From NCBI GenBank assembly GCA_017432285.1, contig JAFRJM010000021.1, forward strand, positions 1 through 57,359: a stretch of 57,359 nt of DNA, read 5' to 3'. Below the pieces are notes generated by a model. The model worked only from the letters and a program-made list of their open reading frames with translations, searched no databases and was not told the origin of the DNA. The position numbers and the translations under genes were made by a program. Of this stretch, positions 17,340 to 26,218 are shown piece after piece (position 1 is the first letter of the stretch; each line of letters opens with the position of its first letter). Origin of the DNA: Oscillospiraceae bacterium. Lineage in GTDB: Bacteria > Bacillota > Clostridia > Oscillospirales > Ruminococcaceae.

Positions 17340-17483
17340 TCAGCATCGGGAGAATCTCTGTTACAGTATTGATTCTGCTTTTTCTCTTCTCTCTTACGAC
17401 CTGCTAAAGCCGTGGCAGCATCCGCCGAGTCTTTCGATAACTGCCATCCTCGTCAACCTATCACGGTCCTGGCGCTATAACCG
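17340..17483 (-). ncRNA. glmS-type self-cleaving ribozyme/riboswitch
   Basis: Read on the minus strand, the glmS ribozyme core appears in order: TATAGCGCCAGG (predicted cleavage between A at 17476 and G at 17475), a short P1 (GACC/GGTT), GTTGACGAGG, TTATCGAAAG, CTCGGCGGATG and a P2 stem TGGCAG/CTGCCA. A further hairpin (about 17351-17376) sits where the accessory P3/P4 region is expected. In this class GlcN6P is the cofactor for self-cleavage, which exposes the mRNA to decay. Normally glmS follows; here the first gene is the beta-helix acyltransferase-like gene and then nagB. The identification rests on conserved core bases seen by eye. Confidence 0.92.
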
Positions 17484-17517
17484 ACCAAACTCCTCAAGAA
17501 TGGATAACGGTCATTTA

Positions 17518-17553
17518 GAAAAATCCATGGAAAGAACCTAACCTTCCATGGAT
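17518..17553 (-). terminator. Intrinsic terminator upstream of the ribozyme
   Basis: ATCCATGGAA pairs with TTCCATGGAT on the minus strand and is followed by TTTTTCT. It most likely ends the transcript of the DUF5684-type gene. A TATAAT lies just before it (about 17561-17566), so it could instead form the first hairpin of the ribozyme-bearing leader. The rest of the 331-base gap (17266-17596) is the ribozyme and its flanks. Confidence 0.6.
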
Positions 17554-17596
17554 ATCATTATAGTATATTCAGGCACCTGTTTCCCACTTTTTTTGA

Positions 17597-18046
17597 TCAC
17601 AGATCCTTCCCATAGTAGTTGCTTGATCCAACACCAAGTATCATGCGGAAAAAGCGCGGGAACACAAGAAGCCCTAGCGTAAAAAAGATACCTTTCCCGT
17701 AACATTTTGAAAGCTTATTGCTCTCAATGATGTTAAGGAAAAACATAAAGACACTGAGCACCGAAGAAATGTGAGTCCAGACAGTTGTCACATCGGGATC
17801 AGAAAGCGCAGATATCATGCCTACGATCAAACCCATCACAGAGTAAAAGATCCCGTATTTACCTTTCCAGCACACCTCATACTCTTCATAAATGTTGAGG
17901 ACTGGAACCAGACTATGCCAGCCTGGCTTTCCTGCTTTAGAAAGTATCTTCCAGTTTCCTATTACCTGAAGGACATACCAAAGTGCTGCCATCTCAAGCG
18001 CAAAAATCAAGCCATGCAAAAAGGTTTTCAGAATCAAAGCAAACAT
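17597..18046 (-). CDS. DUF5684-type small membrane protein
   Basis: The 149-residue protein has four membrane helices. The loop NWKILSKAGKPGWHSLVPVLNIYEEYEVCWKG contains the AGKPGWHSLVPVLN-type motif of DUF5684 membrane proteins, sometimes found next to or fused with signal peptidase I. Function is unknown. AAAGGA precedes the start. It follows the MFS transporter gene and seems to end that transcript, given the terminator about 45 bases downstream. Confidence 0.75.
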   Translation of the reverse strand: MFALILKTFLHGLIFALEMAALWYVLQVIGNWKILSKAGKPGWHSLVPVLNIYEEYEVCWKGKYGIFYSVMGLIVGMISALSDPDVTTVWTHISSVLSVFMFFLNIIESNKLSKCYGKGIFFTLGLLVFPRFFRMILGVGSSNYYGKDL

Positions 18047-18082
18047 TTTCTAATTCCTTTCTCTACTATACCAAAACACCCT

Positions 18083-19273
18083 TTATTTGACGGGGTGTTT
18101 CTTTTCATAAGCGTGAATCAATGCGTAAATCGTTCCTCCGATTATCAACGTCAGAGCACCATAACCCCAATATGTATTTCTGTAACCGAATTTTTCCACA
18201 GCAATACCGCCCAGGATCGGTGAAAGAACATTCCCTGTATCCTGCCCGATAAAGCAAGTACTGCTGACGACTCCGGCACGTTCTTTCCCATTCTTCTTGA
18301 CACATGTCGCCTGTATCCCTTGTGACCCGGCGGACATTCCCACAGCTTTGAAGCATGCAGAAATGATAAGAGCTATAGTAGATCCTGCCGCTCCGGTAAT
18401 AACACCTGATAAAGCCATTGCCAGCAGTGAAGGATAAATTACACGGTCGATCCCTTCTCTATCCACAAGCTTTCCGAATACAGGCTTAGTGAGAAACATC
18501 CCGACAGAATAAGCTGTGAAGAACAGTGAGAATCCTGCAATTCCTCTTTCTTTCCCAATAAGCGCAATAAAGGCATTATCCAGTCCACTGCATGCACTGA
18601 AGAACGCAAGGATTGCAGCATACGGAAGAACCGGAATAAGTATTATATCGTTGAATGAAAGTTTCTTGAACTTTATCTCTTTCTTCTCGTCCTCATATCT
18701 GACCATTAGGAGGCATATCATAGCACATATACTGAGAACAGCGCTTCCAAGGAAACAGGCAGTATACCCAGAATGCTCAATAAGGAATACACCTATACTG
18801 GGTCCGAGAGACTGGGATATGACATGCCCAAGTGAAAGCCACCCCATTCCTTCTCCGAGCCTAGACTCAGGAATAAATACTGTTCCAAATGCCATAACAG
18901 CAACGCTGGCAAAAGAAAAAGCTGCCCCCTGAAGTATCCTGCAGACAGCCATAAGACGTACATCTTTAGCAAAGATATGAAGTACAGCTATACCGACGCT
19001 ACATATGATTGTAATAAGAATAAGGCGCTTTCTGTTGACCTGGTCGGAAAACATGCCCGCAATGGGACGAAGGAGCATAGCTGTAAGTGACATAAGCGAA
19101 ACGACGAAGGATGCTGTTTTAAGATCTGCTCCAAGATCTATGCAATATGAACTTACCATCGGAACGATGGTCCAGAAGGCAGAGTTCAAAAACATACTTG
19201 TGAGAAATACGCATATGAACGAGCGGTTCCATACCTTTTCTGTGATGATCTCAGTGCTGTTTACTTCAGACAT
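18083..19273 (-). CDS. Major facilitator superfamily transporter
   Basis: The 396 residues form about twelve hydrophobic helices. The MFS loop 2-3 motif is present as AGMFSDQVNRKRLI, and its repeat-half counterpart appears around GKLVDREGIDRVI. The family includes drug and sugar/organic acid carriers. Substrate cannot be told from sequence. Its place at the downstream end of the esterase region (next to the alpha/beta hydrolase) suggests export or import of a reaction product such as a released acid or sugar; this is inference. Confidence 0.88.
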   Translation of the reverse strand: MSEVNSTEIITEKVWNRSFICVFLTSMFLNSAFWTIVPMVSSYCIDLGADLKTASFVVSLMSLTAMLLRPIAGMFSDQVNRKRLILITIICSVGIAVLHIFAKDVRLMAVCRILQGAAFSFASVAVMAFGTVFIPESRLGEGMGWLSLGHVISQSLGPSIGVFLIEHSGYTACFLGSAVLSICAMICLLMVRYEDEKKEIKFKKLSFNDIILIPVLPYAAILAFFSACSGLDNAFIALIGKERGIAGFSLFFTAYSVGMFLTKPVFGKLVDREGIDRVIYPSLLAMALSGVITGAAGSTIALIISACFKAVGMSAGSQGIQATCVKKNGKERAGVVSSTCFIGQDTGNVLSPILGGIAVEKFGYRNTYWGYGALTLIIGGTIYALIHAYEKKHPVK

Positions 19274-19314
19274 AAGATAGTCTCTCTTTCAGATTTTTCC
19301 CGCGGACTATTATA

Positions 19315-20217
19315 TCACTCCACAGGCAAAATTGGAGTATTATCTACCGGCGTGTAATATCTTCCGGTATTCACAACGTTCTCATAGAATCTGACTGCAT
19401 CATCTGCAAGATCTTCGTAAATATCAAGCATATGGCCAAAGCTTGAGTGGATGATGAGTTTGCAGTGAGGCAGACACTTTCCTGTGCGTATCATCAACTC
19501 AGGACGCGAGATCACGTCTTCCATGCCTCCCAGCATAAGCACAGGCGTTTCGATCGTTTTCAGCGCTTCCTGAAGCTTCTCTTCAGTTCTGTATTTCACC
19601 ATAGCCGGTCCGAAGTTTATCCTCAGCGTCTCCTCGGATTCATATGTTTCCTCATATCCCGGCTCTTTTCTGATGGACATGCAAGTATCCAGACAGATCT
19701 TGCGGCGTTCAATCAGACCAGCATCATCTGTCGGATAGAAGAATACAGGAGGCAATGTACAGAACGTTGATGTCGTTATGTCTCTGTCTTCAGGAACATC
19801 ATTTCCTTTGAGCACTCCCTCAATGTCGCACCTGCTCGGGTCTAACGGCCCCGCTACAAGTGCAAAGAAGCATATAAGCCTATCCGGATGGTTCACGCAA
19901 AGATGCCAGCCGACACCGGATCCATGTGAAGCCCCGGAATATACGAACTTGTCCACACCGAGCTTATCTGCAAAAGCTACGACATCGTCTGCATAGCGGT
20001 CAAACCACCCCAATCCGAAGTTATCCGTAGTGTGCGATGACTTCCCATACCCGCGATTCGTCAGCAGAAAAACATGGAATCCCCTGCGCGATAATTCTCT
20101 CTCAAAGGAATAACTGGTGTAATCATGGTCTATTTGGCTGCAGAAGACATAACGGTCCCCGCTGCCATACTCCTCGTAGTAGATATCTGTTTTTTCATCT
20201 ATTGATAGATATGGCAT
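19315..20217 (-). CDS. Alpha/beta hydrolase
   Basis: This is a 300-residue canonical alpha/beta hydrolase without signal peptide. The nucleophile elbow YSGASHGSG gives Ser97 in G-x-S-x-G. The acid is probably the Asp in LGGMEDVIS, and the base is the His of SSFGHMLD near the C-terminus. It is unrelated in length and motifs to the type-B esterases next to it and more like small esterases or haloperoxidase-like hydrolases. GGAG precedes the start, and the gene lies 34 bases downstream of an esterase, so it belongs to the same gene cluster. Confidence 0.88.
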   Translation of the reverse strand: MPYLSIDEKTDIYYEEYGSGDRYVFCSQIDHDYTSYSFERELSRRGFHVFLLTNRGYGKSSHTTDNFGLGWFDRYADDVVAFADKLGVDKFVYSGASHGSGVGWHLCVNHPDRLICFFALVAGPLDPSRCDIEGVLKGNDVPEDRDITTSTFCTLPPVFFYPTDDAGLIERRKICLDTCMSIRKEPGYEETYESEETLRINFGPAMVKYRTEEKLQEALKTIETPVLMLGGMEDVISRPELMIRTGKCLPHCKLIIHSSFGHMLDIYEDLADDAVRFYENVVNTGRYYTPVDNTPILPVE

Positions 20218-20251
20218 CTCTTTTTTTCTCCTTTTTTCACGAATCTAACGA

Positions 20252-21844
20252 TCAGCCGTTTGCGTAGAAAGACGGATCATTCGGTATCATAAGCTGCGGC
20301 AGCAGATCGCGCAGTGCAATGTCATGATTTGTACGTACCTCTGTCCTGCCGTTATCCCAGATGATCGTCGAATAGTTGTCCGCTGTTGAGGGCGGCAGAT
20401 ACGGAACAAGATCATTGTTCGGATCTCCATTGTGTGCGAATGAAGTCCAGCATGCGCACATCTCATCCTGTATGCGTTCAGTCTCTCCGTTCGGAATATA
20501 ACGGGATTCGGAATAATCTGCGATGTGTATCACAAAATCATTCTCAGCACCATGCCATGGTATTGTTCCACCGTTAACAGGCAGCTTCTGGTTGAACAGG
20601 TACATATAGCAGGGAGCTCCGCCCTGTGCGCTCTTCAGATCCACTAAATGCATACAGCTCGCACGGTGGCCCATATCTGTAAATATAGCCTCTGTCGGAT
20701 CATGGTCAGGATACACTTCGGAATAAACCCTTTTTACTTCGTCAGCCTTATCGCCAAACCACGCTTTCATTGCGTGATCCTTGTCTTCTTCGGTCCAGTC
20801 ATGGCGGTTCTTTTTAAGAACAGGATCATCATTCCACCGGGCTGCACTGGTATTGCGCTCTCCCTGAGTTGCACCTAAAAACAAGGGTATATTCTTCACC
20901 TCAGGCCGCAGACCGACATCAAACGGGTTACCAGGGAAAAAGTCATTAAACGGCTGGCTCCATGTTGCGCGATACCCAAACTTAGGTGTAGTCTCACGCA
21001 TTGCTTCAAGCGCTTTTACGCTTAGAGTAGAATACGGAAGAGCCTTAAGCTGTTCTACATCACCTTCAGGTATGCCGAGCAGTTCAAAAGTGCGCTTGGC
21101 TATTGCACGTGCGCATTCCATGCTTGGATAGATAGCGTCCTCAGGCGGCATGCCTGCCATAACTATCGCTTTGTGATATAGCCCGTCTGCGGCAGATATC
21201 TGCATAAGGTTTACAACTTTTCCGCCGCCTCCGCTGTGTCCGAACAGCGTAACATTGTTGGGGTCGCCCCCGAAATTCTCTATGTTTACCTGCACCCATT
21301 TAAGCGCAGCGATAATATCCAAAAACTCAAGGTTGCACGAATTGCGGTATTCAGGTCCGTATTCCTCAAGATCTAATAATGCAAGGCAATTCAGACGGTG
21401 GTTAGAAGCTATGACTACGACATCTCCGAAAGCCGCCATGCTCTCTCCGTTGAACTCGGCACTGGAGCCAAATGCATGTCCTCCCCCGTGAAGCCAGAAC
21501 ATGACCGGCTTCTTTGCTTTCTTGTCGATCGTCGGTGACCAGATCTTCATAGTCTGGCAGGCTTCCCCCTCAGGCCAGATGACCGGAGGATAAAGAATAT
21601 TGCCAACTGGAGGCAGCTGATTTGAAGCTACACTTGGGCATATTGGACCCTCAACCAGAGCATCTCTCACTCCTTCCCATTTTGCAGGGGGATGCGGTTC
21701 CTCAAATCTTTCGGCATCCGCGTATTTTACTCCAAGAAAGGTATATACACCGTTCCTTATCATCCCGCGGAGTTTTCCGGAGGCTGTATCCACCTCGGCA
21801 ATCCCCGGTCCATACTCAAGACTTTTTATTTTAGTGACTACCAT
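20252..21844 (-). CDS. Type-B carboxylesterase, divergent member
   Basis: This 530-residue cytoplasmic protein (no signal peptide) has the whole type-B esterase layout. The oxyanion motif is WLHGGGHA (about 118-123), the nucleophile is Ser204 in FGHSGGGG, the acid is Glu329 in GATQGERN, and the base is His431 in PWHGAEND. It shares the N-terminal LRG and FLGVKYA elements with its paralogues but belongs to neither of the tandem groups. It ends the esterase series and lies 12 bases from the next upstream esterase, so both are cotranscribed. AAGGAG precedes the ATG. Substrate unknown. Confidence 0.92.
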   Translation of the reverse strand: MVVTKIKSLEYGPGIAEVDTASGKLRGMIRNGVYTFLGVKYADAERFEEPHPPAKWEGVRDALVEGPICPSVASNQLPPVGNILYPPVIWPEGEACQTMKIWSPTIDKKAKKPVMFWLHGGGHAFGSSAEFNGESMAAFGDVVVIASNHRLNCLALLDLEEYGPEYRNSCNLEFLDIIAALKWVQVNIENFGGDPNNVTLFGHSGGGGKVVNLMQISAADGLYHKAIVMAGMPPEDAIYPSMECARAIAKRTFELLGIPEGDVEQLKALPYSTLSVKALEAMRETTPKFGYRATWSQPFNDFFPGNPFDVGLRPEVKNIPLFLGATQGERNTSAARWNDDPVLKKNRHDWTEEDKDHAMKAWFGDKADEVKRVYSEVYPDHDPTEAIFTDMGHRASCMHLVDLKSAQGGAPCYMYLFNQKLPVNGGTIPWHGAENDFVIHIADYSESRYIPNGETERIQDEMCACWTSFAHNGDPNNDLVPYLPPSTADNYSTIIWDNGRTEVRTNHDIALRDLLPQLMIPNDPSFYANG

Positions 21845-21856
21845 ACTAATTACTCC

Positions 21857-23422
21857 TTATATAGGGAATCTCCTCCACGGGACTATCTTGTTGTGAAGTT
21901 CCAGAAGATCTTTGTCGTGGCCTATGCCAAGCCTTGTGTCTGTATCAAATATCATTGTTGCCGGAGAGCCTTTTGTCCAGCGCGGCCAATCAGCAATGCT
22001 GCTGTTATTAGGATCTCCCGTTCTAGCGAAACTGATAAGCACATTGCTTAATTCTTTTTCAACACGTTCACTGACATCAGGTATCTGCGCTGCAGGCATA
22101 CGTTCTACGTTGTGCAGCAGGAAAGGTATCTCTGACCCATGATGTGCAGGAAGGCCCCCGAAAATCGGACTCTCCAACGCAAACACATAATTCCAGCATG
22201 GAGCTCCGAATTCCTCTTTCATCTCGCACCAGCGCACTATCTGTGTGCGGAACATCGTTTCAAAATATATAAGGTCCAGAGGGTCCTTTCCTGGATAAGC
22301 TTTCGTCCAGCAAGAGAGTATCTTGGATGTCTGATCCCCATAGATAGAATGAAGTCTTTCCATCCGTTCCACATCGGACCACCTTGACTTGTTCTGAATA
22401 ATATCCCAGTGCCAGCCTGATTCTCCAAGTGCAGACCCTACAATACAAGGTATCTTTTGCGCTTCCGGACGAAGTCCGTAATCAAACGGATATCCGCAGA
22501 AATACTCATTGGGAAGGACAGTCCTGCCTACATACCTGTATTCCCCGTCTTTCATATAAGCTGCGCTGTCTTCAGAGTAAGCCGCCATATATCCTTCAAG
22601 CAGCTTTCTGTAGTCCACCGTCTCTAGCTGGTGGACATCCGAATCGTTTAGTCCAAGTTTTTCCAACGTTTTATGCACTATATTGTATCCGTTGTGCTCT
22701 TTCTTTGGAAAAACCATATTCGAAGAAACTGCGCTCTCCATTACGCATTTATGGAAGAGCCCATCCGCGGCAGGAGTCTGCATCAGCGCCCACTGTTTGC
22801 ACCCGCCTCCGCTGTGCCCAATTATGGTGACATTAGAGGGATCACCTCCAAAAGATGCGATGTTGTCCCTTATCCACTTAAGCGCTGCAACAAGATCCTC
22901 GAGGCCGAGGTTTGCTGTGTTCCTGTACCGATCCTCATCAAACGGGGAAAGATCCAAAAAGCCCAGAATAGCTATGCGATGGTTGACTGACACAAATACC
23001 ACGTCACCATAACTGGAGATATTGAATCCATCCGTCGCAACTGTATCGTTTGCATTTCCGGCATGAAACCCGCCTCCGGGTATCCATACAACTACAGGCA
23101 GTTTGGCTCTTTTATCAATAGACGGTGTCCATATATTGAGGTTGAGACAATCTTCACTTTCAGTGCTTGGAACAGTACCCTGCAGCAGAGGGACGTAGTC
23201 CCTTCTGGCTTTTCCCATAGCAGTTGTAAGGCATCCATCACCGCGGACAAACGCATCTTTGGTCCCGGTCCATCTTGCCGGCTGAGGATGCGAGAATCGC
23301 TTTGCCGTTCCGTAGGGCACACCAAGAAAATGGTGGATCCCACGGTATGTGTATCCACGCAAACGTCCTCCGGTTGTCTTGACTACCGGAGCATCATTTC
23401 CGCAATAGAACAGATTGGCCAT
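21857..23422 (-). CDS. Type-B carboxylesterase, divergent member
   Basis: The product is 521 residues. Nucleophile Ser204 (IGHSGGGC), acid Glu in VGSALGESGWH and base His in AHHGSEIPF are in place, and ESEDCLNLNIW is a classical type-B signature. The oxyanion motif reads WIPGGGF, with Pro where His is usual. ATG 23422 is chosen because it aligns with the MNRRFYC start of its paralogues. A GTG at 23434 with GGAG eight bases upstream is a real alternative and adds four residues. It follows the aldo/keto reductase gene. Confidence 0.92.
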   Translation of the reverse strand: MANLFYCGNDAPVVKTTGGRLRGYTYRGIHHFLGVPYGTAKRFSHPQPARWTGTKDAFVRGDGCLTTAMGKARRDYVPLLQGTVPSTESEDCLNLNIWTPSIDKRAKLPVVVWIPGGGFHAGNANDTVATDGFNISSYGDVVFVSVNHRIAILGFLDLSPFDEDRYRNTANLGLEDLVAALKWIRDNIASFGGDPSNVTIIGHSGGGCKQWALMQTPAADGLFHKCVMESAVSSNMVFPKKEHNGYNIVHKTLEKLGLNDSDVHQLETVDYRKLLEGYMAAYSEDSAAYMKDGEYRYVGRTVLPNEYFCGYPFDYGLRPEAQKIPCIVGSALGESGWHWDIIQNKSRWSDVERMERLHSIYGDQTSKILSCWTKAYPGKDPLDLIYFETMFRTQIVRWCEMKEEFGAPCWNYVFALESPIFGGLPAHHGSEIPFLLHNVERMPAAQIPDVSERVEKELSNVLISFARTGDPNNSSIADWPRWTKGSPATMIFDTDTRLGIGHDKDLLELHNKIVPWRRFPI

Positions 23423-23450
23423 AGTTTCCCCCACGTATTTTTCTCCATTA

Positions 23451-23489
23451 AAGGAAGCGGTGCAGCAGCTTATGCCACACCGATTCCTT
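23451..23489. other. Hairpin between aldo/keto reductase and esterase genes
   Basis: AAGGAA-CGGTG pairs with CACCG-TTCC with one mismatch and an inner loop. The T-run stands on the plus side only, so in the minus transcript it is more likely a processing or stability element than a full terminator. Confidence 0.4.
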
Positions 23490-23511
23490 TTTTAAGTCTT
23501 AAATCTTTGAA

Positions 23512-24516
23512 TTAGAAGCGGATCGGTCCGTTGATCCTTGGGTCAGAACCATCGAAGTCGATGTTAGCATCGATAGCTGCATCTATCCTCTTGATCTGAT
23601 CTTCTGTCAGTGTCCAGTCAAATGCACCGCAGTCTTCGTTGGCTTCTTTTCTGTTACGGACGCCTACGAGAGCTGTGGAGACATAATCCTTCTGTGTCTG
23701 CCAGTTAATAGCGACCTGAACCTGCGGCTTACCGACTTCTTCTGAGATCTCATCAAGAACATTGACGACCTTCATGACTTTGCTGAAGTGCGGCTCCTTG
23801 AAGAACGGATAGAAGAAGTTTCTGGGGTCACGGCCGACGAATGTAGGCGCCTCACGGAATTCGCCGGAGAGGATGCCTGCACCGATGGATCCGTATGTGC
23901 AAACGTTGAGCCTGTTGGCTGCAGCCCATTTCATCAGTTCTTCGTCTCTTCTGACAACCATTGAATACGGCGGCTGAATAGCGTCGATCTGACATACGCG
24001 CTGGCACTCTACTATCTGATTTCTCTGGAAGTTGCTGAGACCGACAGCACGGATCTTGCCCTGCTTTTTGAGGGTCTTCATTGCTTCCATTGTCTCAGAG
24101 AAAGGTGTATCCAGATCCGGCCAGTGTACAAAGTACAGGTCGATATAATCTGTTCCAAGTCTTCTCAGAGACTGTTCACATTCATAAAGAACGTTCTCAT
24201 ATCTGCCATCACGTGCATAGAAAGCTTCTGTACGAACAGCTTTAAGTGTGGTCTTTGCAGCGCCGACCTTTGTGGCCACGATTATCTTGCTGCGGTCGAG
24301 CTCTTTGAGTGCTCTACCAACAACTGTCTCGGAATATCCTGCGCCGTAGTCAGGAGCTGTATCAATGATATTTACACCATTCTCTACCATTGCGTGAATA
24401 GCATCAATGCAATCCGCATCATTGACTTCGCCGTATCCCGCGGCTCCCATTTCCCAAGTACCAACACAGATGGAAGAAACCTCTGTATTGAGTCCGCTAA
24501 AGAATTTGTACCTCAT
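23512..24516 (-). CDS. Aldo/keto reductase
   Basis: At 334 residues this is a typical soluble NADPH-dependent reductase with a TIM barrel. The catalytic tetrad is visible: Asp and Tyr in IDTAPDYGAGYSE, Lys in VATKVG and His in DLYFVHWPD. The NADP-binding end includes the segment TALVGVRNRKE. It closely resembles the clostridial and bacterial branch acting on sugar aldehydes and ketones, but the substrate is not deducible. It sits between esterases, consistent with reducing or oxidising a sugar or aldehyde set free by them. GAGGT precedes the ATG. Confidence 0.93.
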   Translation of the reverse strand: MRYKFFSGLNTEVSSICVGTWEMGAAGYGEVNDADCIDAIHAMVENGVNIIDTAPDYGAGYSETVVGRALKELDRSKIIVATKVGAAKTTLKAVRTEAFYARDGRYENVLYECEQSLRRLGTDYIDLYFVHWPDLDTPFSETMEAMKTLKKQGKIRAVGLSNFQRNQIVECQRVCQIDAIQPPYSMVVRRDEELMKWAAANRLNVCTYGSIGAGILSGEFREAPTFVGRDPRNFFYPFFKEPHFSKVMKVVNVLDEISEEVGKPQVQVAINWQTQKDYVSTALVGVRNRKEANEDCGAFDWTLTEDQIKRIDAAIDANIDFDGSDPRINGPIRF

Positions 24517-24608
24517 ACCAGATCTACCTCATTTCTTAAGTTATGTTACTTATATTTTACTCTTTTGGGGTCCAAATGACTAATAAAATATGGATTCCAG
24601 ACCTTCAT

Positions 24609-26192
24609 TTATGCTTCCGGTTCAGGCATCTTGATATCTACGAATGAGTTGCTCATCTTTGCTTTCTTCTGATATTCACTCAGCAACTCACGGTCGTAGT
24701 CATAACGCATCTCGCACTGTTTATCAAAGATCATGGTTCCGCACTCGCCGGTCTTATACTGCTTCCACTCCGGCACATCTCCGCCATTGGGGTCGCCGTT
24801 TGTTGCGAAATTGATCCACGCCTGATGCATCTTCTGGCTAAGTGCTACTGCATCCGGTTCATTGAGAGCATCAACATATTCTGTATTGCCAAAGACCAGG
24901 GGCAAGCAGATTCCGTGATATGACGGCATTCCGCCGAAATATCCGAGCTGATAGCTGATCATGTAGTTCCACACTTTATTTCCAAAGCCCGCCATCGCAT
25001 CTGCGAACTCTACTGTCCCCTGACGTGTTGAGCGGTCCAGGTTGTAAAGATCCATGATATCGCGTCCGGGATATGCTTTCTCAAACAGATCGATCATGTA
25101 GTCTTTATCATCGCCAAAGAGCTCTGTCAGCATCTCCTGACGTTTCTCGGCAGAAACAGTATACGGTGTGAACGTCGGCATGTAGAGAACAGTTTCGCAA
25201 AGAACAGATCCGCATATTACCGGAATACTCTTCGCATGCTCACGGAAACCAAAATCAAGCGGTGCACCAAGATACCAGTCATTGTGGACCGGCCCAAGCA
25301 TCATGCCAACATTCATTCCTTCGCCTTCGAAATCTTTGCATACACTCAGGAATGCTTCACGGAGTTTCTCAAATGGAACCTTCTTGATCTCCTCAAATGT
25401 TTCTTTTGTCAGCCCGAGCTTTGCGACCAGAGCATTCGCCATCATCTTGCTCACCTTGGGCTGTCTGTCCTCAGTGTCTGCAATATGCATAAGACCGCTC
25501 TGGAAGATAACACGGTTGTAAAGACCGTCTGCTGCTGGAGTCTGGAGAAGAGTCTGGATCTTTCCGCCACCGCCGGACTGGCCGAACAATGTAACATTGT
25601 CCGGATCACCGCCGAACTTGTCGATGTTTTTCCTTACCCATTTCAGTGCTTCTACAATATCAGCCATACCTGCGTTTCCGGAGTTCCAGTATTTCTCACC
25701 GAAATCTGACATATCAAGGAATCCCAGGATGTTCAGACGATGGTTGAACGATACTACGACAAGATCGCCGTCTCTGCAAAGGTTTGCACCGTCATAGCTC
25801 ATCTGCTCCACGGATGATCCAGTGGAGAATCCACCGCCGTGAACCCATACCATTACCGGGCGTTTACGTCCGAATTCCGGTTTTGTTGTCCAAACGTTGA
25901 TATACTGGCACTTCTCGTCCTCCGGCCAGAACCTGTATCCGAACAGAGGCTGCTGGGTAAGTGCGTTCATCGTTGAAACATCAGGCTTCTGTACTGTAGG
26001 TGCGACAGGGCCATAAGTAACTGCTTCCACAACGCCATCCCAATGCTCAATAGGCTTCGGGGCTTCATAGCGCTCTGCCTCTGCATAGGGGATGCCGCGG
26101 AAATAATAGAGGTCATTGACGAAACAGCCGCGAACTTTTCCGGCAGCCGTCATGACTTCTGTGCGTTCATCACAGTAAAATCTACGGTTCAT
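24609..26192 (-). CDS. Type-B carboxylesterase, trio member 1 (downstream)
   Basis: The 527-residue protein carries HGGG at 118-121, nucleophile Ser206 (LFGQSGGGG), Glu333 (GSVLCET) and His426 (SYHGICLPLVF). The usual EDCLYLN signature has become DEKCQYINVW, a mark shared by all seven group-A copies. There is no signal peptide, so it acts inside the cell. Its start (MNRRFYCDERTEV) is the same as in the next two upstream paralogues, pointing to recent duplication. It is the last of three genes under the promoter at 29453-29481. Acyl and alcohol preference is unknown; variation is greatest at 235-320, the probable specificity region. Confidence 0.94.
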   Translation of the reverse strand: MNRRFYCDERTEVMTAAGKVRGCFVNDLYYFRGIPYAEAERYEAPKPIEHWDGVVEAVTYGPVAPTVQKPDVSTMNALTQQPLFGYRFWPEDEKCQYINVWTTKPEFGRKRPVMVWVHGGGFSTGSSVEQMSYDGANLCRDGDLVVVSFNHRLNILGFLDMSDFGEKYWNSGNAGMADIVEALKWVRKNIDKFGGDPDNVTLFGQSGGGGKIQTLLQTPAADGLYNRVIFQSGLMHIADTEDRQPKVSKMMANALVAKLGLTKETFEEIKKVPFEKLREAFLSVCKDFEGEGMNVGMMLGPVHNDWYLGAPLDFGFREHAKSIPVICGSVLCETVLYMPTFTPYTVSAEKRQEMLTELFGDDKDYMIDLFEKAYPGRDIMDLYNLDRSTRQGTVEFADAMAGFGNKVWNYMISYQLGYFGGMPSYHGICLPLVFGNTEYVDALNEPDAVALSQKMHQAWINFATNGDPNGGDVPEWKQYKTGECGTMIFDKQCEMRYDYDRELLSEYQKKAKMSNSFVDIKMPEPEA

Positions 26193-26218
26193 TTTTTCTC
26201 TCCTTCTTTAGTTTATGT

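Noticed and set aside
17335-17541. Plus-strand open reading frame of 68 codons in the nagB upstream gap
   Set aside because: It lies antisense to the glmS-type ribozyme and terminator hairpin and has no ribosome-binding site or recognisable product.
17518-17566. TATAAT next to the terminator as a certain promoter of the ribozyme transcript
   Set aside because: No matching -35 box at 16-18 bases, and a hairpin with U-run would lie directly at the transcript 5' end. Left as a possibility only.
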